In this document: piece after piece, positions 1 to 8,573 of the stretch
Layout: each line of letters starts with the position of its first letter
How positions within the stretch are numbered: position 1 is the stretch's first letter
From: an uncultured Campylobacter sp.
Lineage (GTDB): Bacteria; Campylobacterota; Campylobacteria; Campylobacterales; Campylobacteraceae
Assembly: GCA_934718785.1 (NCBI GenBank)
Contig: CAKVAF010000019.1
Coordinates: forward strand, 1 to 27,904
Direction of reading: 5' to 3'
Length of the DNA: 27,904 nt
The notes under the pieces: model-generated
What the model saw: only the letters and a program-made list of their open reading frames with translations
What the model was told of the DNA's origin: nothing
Databases searched by the model: none
Program-made: the position numbers and the translations under genes

Positions 1-2
1 GG

Positions 3-1157
3 GTTACTTTTACGGATCCGGATGATTTTTTAGACAGGGATTATTTTTATGAGGTGGATAGGTTTTTAAGAAAAAATTCAAATTCGTATCAAAAAAATGA
101 AAACTTTCATCAAAATGATATAAAATTGTATGAAAGCGACATAAGGCTTATTTGCACGCATTTATTGCGTTATTTTAAAAGAGGTCATAAAAAAGATGAT
201 ATTAGCTTTATGAAAGAGCTTTTTAGGCACACTTTTTTAGATACTTTTGATAATATCGCAAATGCCACGCTGTTTTACGCAAATGCCACGCTGTTTTACG
301 CAAATGCTATTAGAAATTTAAAATTTGATGAAAAGTGCAGGCCGCATTTTGAAGATGGTAAATTTTTCTTATCTTATATGCTTCATTTGGATCAAAAATG
401 CAAAGTGGGTTTTATAAAAGAAAGTATTTATTATTACAGACAGCGGATAAATTCGACAATTTCTACAAGAAAATGTAGCTTAGACTTTTTTCTTACGGTG
501 CCAGAAGTGGGCTGGCTTTATGTTTTAGAAAAGGCGTTTAGAAAATATAGCGAAGTGCCTTTGTATGTGCAATCTACTATACTTTTGGATTTATTTTTTA
601 GGATCAGAGATACTGTGGATTATCCTGAAGAGACGAGAATTCTAAACAAAAAACAAAATGATGAATATTTTATGATTTTAAAGAAATGTTTTTCCTATAT
701 AGATGCTGAGACTATTATAAACTTTGATCCCGATAAAACTTCTAACATATATTTTTATCAAAAAGGCATGCTTTTTTGCTTTAAGGGTGAAAACCATAGC
801 TATGAAATCGTTGAAATTTATCATAAAGAACAACAATTTAATGAACTTATTTTACGTTATTACACTTCAAATTTAAATGAAGATAAAGAAATTTTAGTCG
901 ATAGACAAAGAGCAGAAATCAGCTTTGAAAAGACTATAGAACATAAAATTTTAAATCATATTTTTATTTACGAAAAAAGACTATGGGTAAAACTTCCAAA
1001 AGAATTTATAGAACTTGAAATTTTTATAGCTCAAAAAAGGGCCAATATTATTATTATAAAAAGAAAAAAACAAGATAAAGATGGTCAGCTCTATGGTCCT
1101 TATAGAAAAATCAAAAATGAAACCTTAGACCAATTTTTTCCGAAGGCAGAAGAGTGA
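3..1157 (+). CDS. GT-A family 2 glycosyltransferase, 5' end cut by window edge
   Basis: The frame is open from base 3, so this is the 3' part of a longer gene; the first GTG (54) is internal. The visible protein (384 residues) opens with TFTDPDDFLDRDYF, the metal-binding D-x-D region of a GT-A fold family 2 glycosyltransferase. A later FEDGKFF (about residues 113-119) fits the catalytic-base E-D motif, and YYYRQR follows. The N-terminal UDP-sugar-binding half lies outside the window. About 200 C-terminal residues have no motif I recognise. Such proteins build capsule, lipooligosaccharide or other surface glycans in Campylobacter from nucleotide sugars at the inner membrane. The next glycosyltransferase overlaps its stop by one base, suggesting translational coupling. 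A perfect 21-bp tandem duplication adds seven residues (ANATLFY). Family is secure; the sugar transferred cannot be read. Confidence 0.82.
   Translation, partial: VTFTDPDDFLDRDYFYEVDRFLRKNSNSYQKNENFHQNDIKLYESDIRLICTHLLRYFKRGHKKDDISFMKELFRHTFLDTFDNIANATLFYANATLFYANAIRNLKFDEKCRPHFEDGKFFLSYMLHLDQKCKVGFIKESIYYYRQRINSTISTRKCSLDFFLTVPEVGWLYVLEKAFRKYSEVPLYVQSTILLDLFFRIRDTVDYPEETRILNKKQNDEYFMILKKCFSYIDAETIINFDPDKTSNIYFYQKGMLFCFKGENHSYEIVEIYHKEQQFNELILRYYTSNLNEDKEILVDRQRAEISFEKTIEHKILNHIFIYEKRLWVKLPKEFIELEIFIAQKRANIIIIKRKKQDKDGQLYGPYRKIKNETLDQFFPKAEE
258..299 (+). repeat. Perfect 21-bp in-frame tandem duplication
   Basis: Two identical 21-base units (258-278 and 279-299) encode ANATLFY twice, and the first 8 bases of a third unit follow at 300-307. 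Being a multiple of three it keeps the frame of the glycosyltransferase. Identity of the copies suggests a recent event or a variable-number repeat. Confidence 0.95.
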
Positions 1158-2344
1158 TGAAAAATCATTTATGTTTAAAAAATGTAAGAGTCAAAGATAA
1201 AAAAGTAGATGAGAGCAAAAAAGTAGGCGTTGTAGTGCCTATTTATAATGTTGAAAAATATCTAAAAGAATGCCTTGATAGCGTTATTAATCAAACTTAT
1301 ACAAATTTAAGCATTATTTTAGTTAATGATGGCTCTACGGATAAAAGCCTTGAAATCGCTAAAGAATATGCCTTAAAAGATAAAAGAATTATTATCATAG
1401 ATAAAGAAAATGGCGGGCTAAGTAGCGCTAGAAACGTTGGTATTGAGCTTTTTAGCGGTGAATATAAGCTTGAGTTTAGCGAAAATTTAAGTAAAGAAAG
1501 TGAATTTGATATTTTTGAAATAGTCAATGAAAATACTTTAAAAATCAAACAAATTTTAGTATCAAAAAATGCTTTAAAGTCACAAAATTTAAGCTCAAAA
1601 GAAAATTTTCAAGACAAGCTTGAAAGTTTGGATTTAAATTCATTTAAAATACCTCAAATTGATCATTTAATTTTTTTAGATAGTGATGATTGCTGGGATT
1701 TGAGTTTGGTTGAAGAGTGTGTTAAAAGAAGCGAAGGCGTGGATATAGTATGGTTTGAATATGATATGATTTTTGATAAAGTTTTAAAAAATAATGATAA
1801 AACCGCATTACAATGGTATAAATATGATAAAGAATTTATACTTGATAAATTTGCATGGCTTCAAAGGAGTAAAGAAATAAAACTTGGTTTTTTCTGGTTT
1901 GCGTGGCAGGGGTTGATTGATTTTAATTTTTTTAAAAAAACCCGACTTAAATTTATCAATAAAATTATCTATGAAGATAATTGCTTTGGGATTTTGCTTT
2001 TTTGTATGGCAAATAAAATTTATGTGCATCCCAAAAAACTTTACAAATATAGAATAAGAAATGATGGTATCACAGATAGGGGAAAAAGGGATTATTTTAA
2101 TGTTGAGCCTAAAGGATACCTAAAAGATATTTATGAGCCTTTTGAGCAAGTGAGTGAGGCGAGATTTTATCACAAAAATGCTAGCTGGGCGATAACTTAT
2201 CTTGAGCTTAAAAATTTCATTTCTCAAAGTGATTTGCCTAAAAAATATAAGAAAATTTTCATAAAAGTTTTTTTAAAGACTTTTTATAAGTGGGCTTTAC
2301 CACTAAAAAACATTAAAGAAAATCCACTTGGCGTAGAGTTTTAG
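1157..2344 (+). CDS. Family 2 (GT-A) glycosyltransferase with Campylobacter-type insertion
   Basis: 395 residues. The N-terminus has the classic family 2 opening (VVVPIYNVEKYLKECLDSV, then LVNDGSTDKS and NGGLSSARNVG), the D-x-D region FLDSDD at residues 173-178 and a catalytic-base motif YEDN (E273). Between SARNVGIELFSGEY and the DSDD strand there are about 65 extra residues that most family 2 enzymes lack; from memory, similar insertions occur in Campylobacter surface-sugar transferases. I chose ATG at 1157, whose A is shared with the TGA of the gene before; GTG at 1154 would add one residue. The tight overlap and the shared theme with both neighbours argue for one operon making a surface polysaccharide. 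Donor and acceptor are unknown. Confidence 0.88.
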   Translation: MKNHLCLKNVRVKDKKVDESKKVGVVVPIYNVEKYLKECLDSVINQTYTNLSIILVNDGSTDKSLEIAKEYALKDKRIIIIDKENGGLSSARNVGIELFSGEYKLEFSENLSKESEFDIFEIVNENTLKIKQILVSKNALKSQNLSSKENFQDKLESLDLNSFKIPQIDHLIFLDSDDCWDLSLVEECVKRSEGVDIVWFEYDMIFDKVLKNNDKTALQWYKYDKEFILDKFAWLQRSKEIKLGFFWFAWQGLIDFNFFKKTRLKFINKIIYEDNCFGILLFCMANKIYVHPKKLYKYRIRNDGITDRGKRDYFNVEPKGYLKDIYEPFEQVSEARFYHKNASWAITYLELKNFISQSDLPKKYKKIFIKVFLKTFYKWALPLKNIKENPLGVEF

Positions 2345-2372
2345 AGTAAAAATAAAATTTTTAAGGATTGAT

Positions 2373-4568
2373 ATGATATTTAAAGATGATGATGTTACTG
2401 ATATAGCTAAAGATAAAAAAATTATTGCAATTTTTAATAGTAGAATTTTTTTAAATTCTAATACACCAGTAGATTATAATAAAAAGATAAAATCTAAAAG
2501 TCTTAATTTTTGCAAGATAGATGAGGCAGAAGCAAATACTTTATGGATGCTTGATTTAGAATCTAAAATTGCAATTGATTGCATTAGACTCAGTTTTGAA
2601 TTTCATCAAAATGAGCAAAATTGTTTGCAAGATATAAAAGTCGAACTTTCTTTGGATAAACAAGAATGGATTAAGCCAAATTATTCAATGTTTGAATACA
2701 AAGATAATGCAAATGTTTTAGATATCAATATTTATCAAACAATAAAAGCAAGATATATTAAAATTTCTTTAGATATAAAAAGTGCGGGATTAAAATTAAA
2801 AAAATGTGAAGTATTTGTAAGGAAAATAAAGGGTCTAGCTATCGCAAGCTTAGTTAATTACTCCGCATATGGCGATAGGCTTATTGCATTTTTAAATGCT
2901 ATGTATGTGGCAAAGCATACTGGATTAAAATTCGCATTTGGATGGAAGCCTTTAAATTTGGGTAATCAAATGGATAATACCAAAGTTAAAGAAATTAAGC
3001 CAATTACTATAGGAACGGAAGAAGAAACATTTAGTGAAAATTTTATAAAGCAATATTCTTATACAGCTAACAGTGAATTAAATATAGATGTTTTTGGACC
3101 GGATTTTTCTCATCGTAAAGATAATGTTGAAGAATACGCCAATTGTGAGAATTCTATTTATCATTATGGATATTATTTTACACATTGTTTTTTTTTATTT
3201 GTAAATAATCTTTCTGCAACTTATACTAAAGAGCTTAAGGATCTTTTTGAACAAATAGAATTTTCTGATCAAATTCAAAGCAGCATAAACTTAGCAAAAG
3301 ATATTTTTAAATGTAATTTTCAGCAACAAGAGACTATAGCTATACATATAAGAAGTGGCGATATTGTATATAGTAATCGTAGGGGTATTAATTTATACCT
3401 AGCTCATAATGATAAAGCAACTCCTATAGAAATAGCCTTAGAATTAGTAAAGCGCAATCTAAATAAGACTATTATCTTGTTTGGAGAAGATGACAATACA
3501 ATTAAAACTATCATAGAATTTATTCAAAATAAATATCAAAAAAAGATTTATTTTATCAAGGATTTTATTCCATCGGGTTTAAATGCTATACAAATTGATT
3601 TTTTCGAAATAATTTTTATGTCTTGTTGTAAAGAAATCATTTCACCTTCAGGTTTTGCTAGGCTAGCAAGCTTAATTGGTAATGGCGAAGAATCAAAACG
3701 CTGGGTCAATTTATTTTCTTTAGAAGAACAATTTGATATCTTTTCAAATAATTTAGACTTGATACAAGTGGATGATTTTCAATCTGCATATTCTTATTTT
3801 GCATTTTTTATGATAGCTGAAAAATTAGGAAAAAATAATGATTTTTTATATGATATTTTAAAAAAAGCACAAAGCTATGATAGAGAAAATATGCTTTATA
3901 AAATTCTTAGCGTGGATTGTTTGCTGCGTAAAGACGAATACAAAAAAGCTGAAAGCTATTTTAAAACTGTTATGAGTGAGGAATATTTTTCAGTGTATCA
4001 ATTAGCATTTATGTCTTATGTGGAAAATATAGCATTTAAGCATTTTGATAAAAACAAATTATCTCAGTTTCCTTATCTTTCCTATATGATGGCAAAAATT
4101 TATTTTTTATGCAAAGATTATATCAATGCTAATAAATATCTTAAAGATGCTTTGAATAAAGAAAAGCATAATAAATTATTTTTAGATCTGGAGAAAGAAC
4201 TGCAAAGAAACTGTGCTACAAGAAGGATACAAAATCATCTTGCGTATAAACTAGGGCGAGCGATGATAGAAAATTCAAAATCATTGAAAGAATATATAAA
4301 AATGCCTTATATTTTAAGTTATATTCAATATAAACATAGACGAGAACAAAAAGATTATAAGAGTTTAATATCCAAAAATCCTGAATTAAAATTGCCTAAA
4401 ATAGAAACCTATGTAGATTATAATGAGGCAATGAAAGTCAAGAAGCATTTATCATATAAACTAGGCGAAGTTTATATGAAAGCTTGCAAGACTTGGTATA
4501 AAGGTGGCTTTGTGAGATTTTATTTTGAGATTAAGCGGCTTGAAAGAGAGTTTAAAAAACAGAAATAA
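2373..4568 (+). CDS. Discoidin-like plus fucosyltransferase-like surface-glycan protein
   Basis: 731 residues, ATG preceded by AAGGA at 2363-2367. Three parts can be seen. Residues about 50-150 look like an F5/8 type C (discoidin) sugar-binding fold (IDCIRLSF, DIKVELSLDKQEWI, ARYIKISL). The middle carries HIRSGDI at residues 325-331, resembling the H-x-R-x-G-D donor-site motif of alpha-1,2/alpha-1,6 fucosyltransferases (GT11/O-FucT type). The region after residue 460 is helical and TPR-like. The C-terminus holds two copies of a short motif, HLAYKLG (from 622) and HLSYKLG (from 692), the second followed by KTWYKGGFVRFYFEIKRL, which I recall at the ends of other Campylobacter sugar transferases. 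It lies 28 bp after a glycosyltransferase, so a role in the same glycan pathway is inferred. Activity is not proven by sequence. Confidence 0.7.
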   Translation: MIFKDDDVTDIAKDKKIIAIFNSRIFLNSNTPVDYNKKIKSKSLNFCKIDEAEANTLWMLDLESKIAIDCIRLSFEFHQNEQNCLQDIKVELSLDKQEWIKPNYSMFEYKDNANVLDINIYQTIKARYIKISLDIKSAGLKLKKCEVFVRKIKGLAIASLVNYSAYGDRLIAFLNAMYVAKHTGLKFAFGWKPLNLGNQMDNTKVKEIKPITIGTEEETFSENFIKQYSYTANSELNIDVFGPDFSHRKDNVEEYANCENSIYHYGYYFTHCFFLFVNNLSATYTKELKDLFEQIEFSDQIQSSINLAKDIFKCNFQQQETIAIHIRSGDIVYSNRRGINLYLAHNDKATPIEIALELVKRNLNKTIILFGEDDNTIKTIIEFIQNKYQKKIYFIKDFIPSGLNAIQIDFFEIIFMSCCKEIISPSGFARLASLIGNGEESKRWVNLFSLEEQFDIFSNNLDLIQVDDFQSAYSYFAFFMIAEKLGKNNDFLYDILKKAQSYDRENMLYKILSVDCLLRKDEYKKAESYFKTVMSEEYFSVYQLAFMSYVENIAFKHFDKNKLSQFPYLSYMMAKIYFLCKDYINANKYLKDALNKEKHNKLFLDLEKELQRNCATRRIQNHLAYKLGRAMIENSKSLKEYIKMPYILSYIQYKHRREQKDYKSLISKNPELKLPKIETYVDYNEAMKVKKHLSYKLGEVYMKACKTWYKGGFVRFYFEIKRLEREFKKQK

Positions 4569-4755
4569 AGGAGATTTTAAAATTTAGCAGCACAAAGTTT
4601 TAAATTTCGCTTGTAAGATTATACAACAAATTTAAAAAAATTTTCAATGCTTCATTAATGAATGATTATCAAAAGTCAAGTAAAATTCACGCTTTATAAA
4701 GAAAATTTATTTTAAATAAAAAACTAAAATTTTTAAAAAGCCAGAAAGCAGACCC
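4569..4755. other. AT-rich gap at the boundary of the glycan locus
   Basis: No gene. AAAGGAG begins within the stop region of the preceding gene (about 4568-4574) but no start codon follows at a useful distance, so it may be a relic ribosome binding site. TTCATTAATGAA (4651-4662) is a perfect 12-bp palindrome and TGATTATCA follows it closely. A TAAAAT box near 4681-4686 could serve the protease gene. Base composition changes sharply here, from very AT-rich glycan genes to the more GC-rich protease gene. Confidence 0.5.
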
Positions 4756-5970
4756 ATGACCCTGATACTCATACTTTGCCTTTATGCGCTCGCTCAAATC
4801 AGCATTTCTTGTGCGCAAATTATTTTTTTAAAAAAAGAGCGCGCCAAAGCCCCCATTATCCTTGATGAAAGCGATTATGTCACAAGCGCTAATATCGCCA
4901 TTGAAAATGAAAAATTCAGCATTTTTTCAAGCCTTTATGCTCTCATCGTCAAAATTTTATGGCTCAGCCTAGGCTTTTTATGGCTTAAAAACACACTCAT
5001 TAGCCAAAACTCAGGCCCTAGCGCAAGCTTAGTGCTAGAAAACACCCTATTTTTACTTGCTTTTTTGCTCATCTCAAGCCTTTTAAACCTGCCTTTAAGC
5101 TACTATGAAAGCTTTGTCAAGGACAAAAAGCAAGGATTTTCCACACTCACGCTTACTACTTTCATCAAAGATACGCTCAAAAGTCTCATTTTAACGGCAC
5201 TTATCGGCTTTGCCCTACTCTTTGCTCTCGTCTTTTGCTACGAATTTTTAGGCTCTTTATGGTGGCTGGCTGGCTTTGGCGTGGCTTTTTTTGTCGCTTT
5301 GCTCGCAAACATCATCTATCCAACGCTCATCGCGCCGCTATTTAACAAAATGTCCCCACTCAAAGATGAGAGCCTAAACGCACAAATTAGCGCGCTGATG
5401 AAGCGCTGCGGCTTTCAAAGCAGCGGCGTTTTTGTTATGGATGCAAGCAAGCGCGACAAGCGCCTAAATGCTTATTTTGGTGGGCTTTTCAAAAGCAAGC
5501 GCGTCGTGCTTTTTGACACACTTTTAAAAGCACTCAGCACCAAAGAGCTTCTAGCGGTTTTAGGGCACGAGCTTGGGCATTTTGTGCATAAAGACTTACT
5601 CAAAATGCTTTTGAATGCCACTGTAATGCTGTTTTTGCTCTTTTTCATCTTCGCGCATTTGCCTGAGTTTTTTTACACGCAGTCGCATTTAGACGGCGTG
5701 AGTGCCGGCGTTTTCGCACTTTTGTTTATCTTTGGCGACATCGTAGGCTTTTTACTCTCCCCGCTTCTCAACGCACAAAGCAGACACAACGAATTCGCCG
5801 CAGACGCGCACGGAGCAGCTCTTACGAGCAATGAAGATATGCAAAGTGCCCTACTCTGCCTTGCCAAAGAAAACAAAGCCTTCGTTAAAACGAGTAAAAT
5901 TTATGAGATTTTTCATCTCGGTCATCCAAGCATTGATGAGCGCTTAAGGGCTTTGAAATGTTTAAAATGA
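4756..5970 (+). CDS. M48 family (Ste24/CAAX-type) integral membrane zinc metalloprotease
   Basis: 404 residues, the usual length for Ste24-like proteases. The zinc motif H-E-x-x-H is HELGH at 271-275 within VLGHELGHFVHKD, and the third ligand is the Glu of EFAAD (E346, with D350). Several hydrophobic segments occur at about 1-20, 60-80, 95-115, 145-190, 285-305 and 315-335, typical of this membrane-embedded family. Bacterial members cut misfolded or signal-containing membrane proteins; the substrate here is unknown. The ATG has only a weak AGAAAG upstream. Codons are richer in G and C than in the glycan genes just before it, so it probably belongs to the core chromosome. It stands alone, convergent with the his cluster. 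Confidence 0.9.
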   Translation: MTLILILCLYALAQISISCAQIIFLKKERAKAPIILDESDYVTSANIAIENEKFSIFSSLYALIVKILWLSLGFLWLKNTLISQNSGPSASLVLENTLFLLAFLLISSLLNLPLSYYESFVKDKKQGFSTLTLTTFIKDTLKSLILTALIGFALLFALVFCYEFLGSLWWLAGFGVAFFVALLANIIYPTLIAPLFNKMSPLKDESLNAQISALMKRCGFQSSGVFVMDASKRDKRLNAYFGGLFKSKRVVLFDTLLKALSTKELLAVLGHELGHFVHKDLLKMLLNATVMLFLLFFIFAHLPEFFYTQSHLDGVSAGVFALLFIFGDIVGFLLSPLLNAQSRHNEFAADAHGAALTSNEDMQSALLCLAKENKAFVKTSKIYEIFHLGHPSIDERLRALKCLK

Positions 5971-6116
5971 ATTGATTATAAATTTTTAAACCCTGCCCGA
6001 GTTTAAATTTAATCAACCCTAGCCCGCAAAAATTCGCTATGTTTGATTTGAATATGAACAGGCTTTGTCCCACGCGGCAATTCATAATGACTACTGCGAG
6101 AAAATTTAATACTCCC

Positions 6117-6216
6117 TGTCATTGCGAGACAAAACGAAGTTTTGTCGCGGCAATCCATAATTTGATTTTACTAATAAACTATGGATTGCTTCGTCGCTGC
6201 GCTTCTCGCAATGACA
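6117..6216. repeat. Palindromic element copy A (TCATTGCGAG family)
   Basis: 100 bp bounded by a perfect 13-bp inverted repeat, TGTCATTGCGAGA and TCTCGCAATGACA. A second, inner perfect inverted repeat GCAATCCATA (6150-6159) / TATGGATTGC (6180-6189) flanks the centre. The left arm also folds on its own: GACAAAAC-GAA-GTTTTGTC at 6128-6146. It has no coding capacity. Confidence 0.88.
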
Positions 6217-6241
6217 AATTGTAGAAACTTAGCAGAATTTT

Positions 6242-6344
6242 CGTCATTGAGGGGATTTGCGAAAGCAAATTCGTGACAATCCATTCTTTGATTTTATGAT
6301 TAAATGATAGATTGCTTCGCGTTTTTTAAAGCCCAGTAATGACG
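6242..6344. repeat. Palindromic element copy B, diverged
   Basis: About 103 bp, starting CGTCATTG and ending TAATGACG. The inner arm has GACAATCCATTC on the left and ATAGATTGCTTCGCG on the right. The left-arm hairpin ATTTGC-GAAA-GCAAAT (6255-6270) is intact although its sequence differs from copy A. It lies directly after copy A and close to the end of hisIE. Confidence 0.75.
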
Positions 6345-6362
6345 CTTTATAAAGCATTTTCA

Positions 6363-7004
6363 CTATTTTTTACTTTGTAAATGCCTTTCTTTTAGCACTT
6401 CTATCACTTCATTTAAGCTCAAATCAAGGCTAGTAAGCAATATTTGCAAGTGAAAAAGCAAATCCGCCGCTTCATTTTTAAGCTCAAATTTATCTTTCAC
6501 GCAAGCTGCAAGAGCCGTTTCTACGCCTTCTTCGCCAACTTTTTGCGCTATTCTTTTGACCCCACTTTTAAAAAGCTTTGCCGTGTAAGAAGTGTTCTCA
6601 TCAGCGTTTTTACGCGAGTTTATAAGCCTTTGTAGGCGCGCTAAAAAGACAAAATCACTTTGCTTAGAAACGGCTTCAAAGCAAGAAATATCGCCCGTGT
6701 GACAAGTTGCGCTCGCAGGATTTGCCAAAATTAAAAGCGTGTCTTTATCACAATCTAGCCCCAAAGTTACGATGTTTAAGAAATGCCCACTTTCCTCGCC
6801 CTTAAGCCAAAGCCTTTGTTTTGTGCGCGAAAAAAACACGACCTTGCCTTGCTTAAAGCTTTCTCTTAACGCCTCTTCATTCATGAAGCCAAGCATTAAA
6901 ACTTCGCTACTTTGATAATCTTGCACGATGACAGGCAGTAAATTTTCAACTTTTTGCCAGTCGATTTCTTTGATTAATTCTTCTAAATTTATATTTTTTA
7001 ACAT
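6363..7004 (-). CDS. hisIE: Bifunctional phosphoribosyl-AMP cyclohydrolase / phosphoribosyl-ATP pyrophosphatase
   Basis: 213 residues, a fusion of HisI (N-terminal half) and HisE (C-terminal half). HisI shows VLMLGFMNEEAL, SRTKQRLWLKGEESGH, DCDKDTLL and the zinc-cysteine segment NPASATCHTGDISCF. HisE shows KVGEEGVETALAA and NEAADLLFHLQILL, with the acidic residues of the MazG-like helical pyrophosphatase fold. It performs steps 2 and 3 of histidine synthesis (PR-ATP to PR-AMP to ProFAR) in the cytoplasm. AAAGGA lies just upstream of the ATG. It is the last gene of the his cluster, 40 bp after hisF. Confidence 0.95.
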   Translation of the reverse strand: MLKNINLEELIKEIDWQKVENLLPVIVQDYQSSEVLMLGFMNEEALRESFKQGKVVFFSRTKQRLWLKGEESGHFLNIVTLGLDCDKDTLLILANPASATCHTGDISCFEAVSKQSDFVFLARLQRLINSRKNADENTSYTAKLFKSGVKRIAQKVGEEGVETALAACVKDKFELKNEAADLLFHLQILLTSLDLSLNEVIEVLKERHLQSKK

Positions 7005-7044
7005 TTTTGTCCTTTAATCCATTTTGTTAAATCTTGGCAAAGCG

Positions 7045-7812
7045 CTAAATTCTAATGCTTTGCCCAGCGTTTTTTAAAAAAAGCTTTAATTCTTTAATAT
7101 CCACTAATTTTTTATGAAAAATACTAGCAGCTAAGCAGCCATCAACGCCGATTTTAAAGGCGTCTAAAAAGTGCTGAGCGCTTCCTGCGCCCCCGCTTGC
7201 GATGAGTGGGATTTTACAAAGTTCTCGCACCGCCTTTAGCTGCTCTAAGTCATAGCCCTTTTTAAGCCCGTCTTGATTCATCATATTTAAAACAATCTCA
7301 CCAGCACCACGCTCCTGCACTTCTTTGACCCACTGGAGCGTGAATTTTCCACTATGTGCGCTCGTTTTTTCATCGCCGGTAAATTGATACACCTTTAAAT
7401 TTCCATTTTTATCTTTGAAGCTGTCAATGCCCACCACAACGCACTGCACGCCAAAACTTTTTGCTAAATTTTCTATCAAAGCTGGATTTTTAAGCGCCGG
7501 GGAATTTATAGAAATCTTATCCGCCCCATTTGCCAGCAGCTCGCGCGCATCATCTTCGCTTTTAATGCCCCCAGCCACGCAAAAGGGTATGGAAATTTTT
7601 TGCGCGATTTTACTCACCCAAGCCCTATCCACGCGGCTTTTTCTCGCACTTGCGGCAATATCATAAAACACAAGCTCATCAATGCTACTTTTTGAATAAT
7701 GCTCGGCAAGCTCTAAAATATCGCCCATATCTTCATGATTTTTAAACTGAACGCCCTTTACAACGCGCCCATCCCTTACATCAAGGCAGGAGATTATACG
7801 CTTTGTAAGCAT
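7045..7812 (-). CDS. hisF: Imidazole glycerol phosphate synthase cyclase subunit
   Basis: 255 residues, full length for HisF. A (beta/alpha)8 barrel beginning [21 protein letters not shown], with catalytic D11 in CLDVRDG and the second aspartate in VVGIDSFK. The phosphate loops are [10 protein letters not shown] and ASGGAG. With HisH it turns PRFAR plus ammonia into imidazole glycerol phosphate and AICAR. The ATG lies inside hisA with a 19-bp overlap and AAGGGA just ahead, which indicates coupled translation. HisF and its relative HisA are adjacent, as is common. Confidence 0.96.
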   Translation of the reverse strand: MLTKRIISCLDVRDGRVVKGVQFKNHEDMGDILELAEHYSKSSIDELVFYDIAASARKSRVDRAWVSKIAQKISIPFCVAGGIKSEDDARELLANGADKISINSPALKNPALIENLAKSFGVQCVVVGIDSFKDKNGNLKVYQFTGDEKTSAHSGKFTLQWVKEVQERGAGEIVLNMMNQDGLKKGYDLEQLKAVRELCKIPLIASGGAGSAQHFLDAFKIGVDGCLAASIFHKKLVDIKELKLFLKNAGQSIRI

Positions 7813-8540
7813 TTGATCCCTTCTTTGACGCTAAAAACTCCGTCCAGTAGTGCTTTGCCAACGATGATACCGCTGACAACGCCGTTAAGATTTTGTAAAT
7901 CGGCTAAATTTGAAACCCCGCCAGAAGCTTGAGTGTCAAGCTCTGGGAAAATGCGATTTATCAAGCTGTAAAGCTCTAAATTCGCCCCGCTCATCGTGCC
8001 GTCCTTTGAAATGTCCGTGCATAAGAAATTACGCGCACCCAAATTCGCGTAAAAATCAAGCACGCTTAAAAGGCTTTTATCGCTCTTTTCTTGCCAAGCG
8101 TCCGTAGCGATGAAATAATCGCTCTTATCAGCATTTGGCAGCACATCAAGGGCGATTGTGAGATTATCTGGGCTAAATTCTTTAAGAAAACTAGCGACTA
8201 AATCAGGATCTTTCACCGCCAAAGAGCCGATAACTACGCGCTTTACCCCTGCTTTTACAAGCGCTTTTATCTCATCCTCGCTGCGAACGCCCCCGCCCAC
8301 TTGCAAATTCACAAACAAATGCGCGCAAAGCTCGTTAATGAGCGCGATTTGCCTTTGATGAGGGTTCTTAGCTCCGCTTAAATCCACGATATGAAGCCAT
8401 TTCGCGCCGCTTTCTTCATACTCTTTAAGCTTTTTTAAAGCATCAACATGATAAAACTGCGCCTTTTCATAATCGCCCTTTAAAAGCCTAACGACCTTGC
8501 CCTCAAGCAAATCAATGGCAGGAATTAGCTCTGTTGTCAT
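7794..8540 (-). CDS. hisA: ProFAR isomerase (phosphoribosylformimino-AICAR-P isomerase)
   Basis: 248 residues. A (beta/alpha)8 barrel with catalytic aspartates in [12 protein letters not shown] (D10) and [10 protein letters not shown], and phosphate-binding segments [11 protein letters not shown] and [11 protein letters not shown]. It isomerises ProFAR to PRFAR, the substrate of HisHF. AAAAGGA stands 6 to 7 bases before the ATG. It follows hisH by 33 bp and overlaps hisF by 19 bp. In C. jejuni I recall an extra small gene between hisA and hisF; it is absent here. Confidence 0.95.
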   Translation of the reverse strand: MTTELIPAIDLLEGKVVRLLKGDYEKAQFYHVDALKKLKEYEESGAKWLHIVDLSGAKNPHQRQIALINELCAHLFVNLQVGGGVRSEDEIKALVKAGVKRVVIGSLAVKDPDLVASFLKEFSPDNLTIALDVLPNADKSDYFIATDAWQEKSDKSLLSVLDFYANLGARNFLCTDISKDGTMSGANLELYSLINRIFPELDTQASGGVSNLADLQNLNGVVSGIIVGKALLDGVFSVKEGIKCLQSV

Positions 8541-8573
8541 AAAAATCCTTTTTAAATTTGTATTTCATTTGGC

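Larger units (their letters stand above)
5971..6362. other. Gene-free region filled with palindromic repeats
   Basis: Between the convergent protease and hisIE genes. It holds two copies of a TCATTGCGAG palindromic element (6117-6216 and 6242-6344) and a short relic of the same family (6074-6088, matching the internal GCGGCAATCCATAAT of the first copy at 14 of 15 bases). No credible gene is present; the short open frames here run through the repeats. Confidence 0.75.

Noticed and set aside
4651..4670. Fur-box-like sequence around TTCATTAATGAA and TGATTATCA
   Set aside because: Only part of the GATAAT-type repeat pattern is present and no iron-related gene is adjacent; it is reported only as a palindrome.
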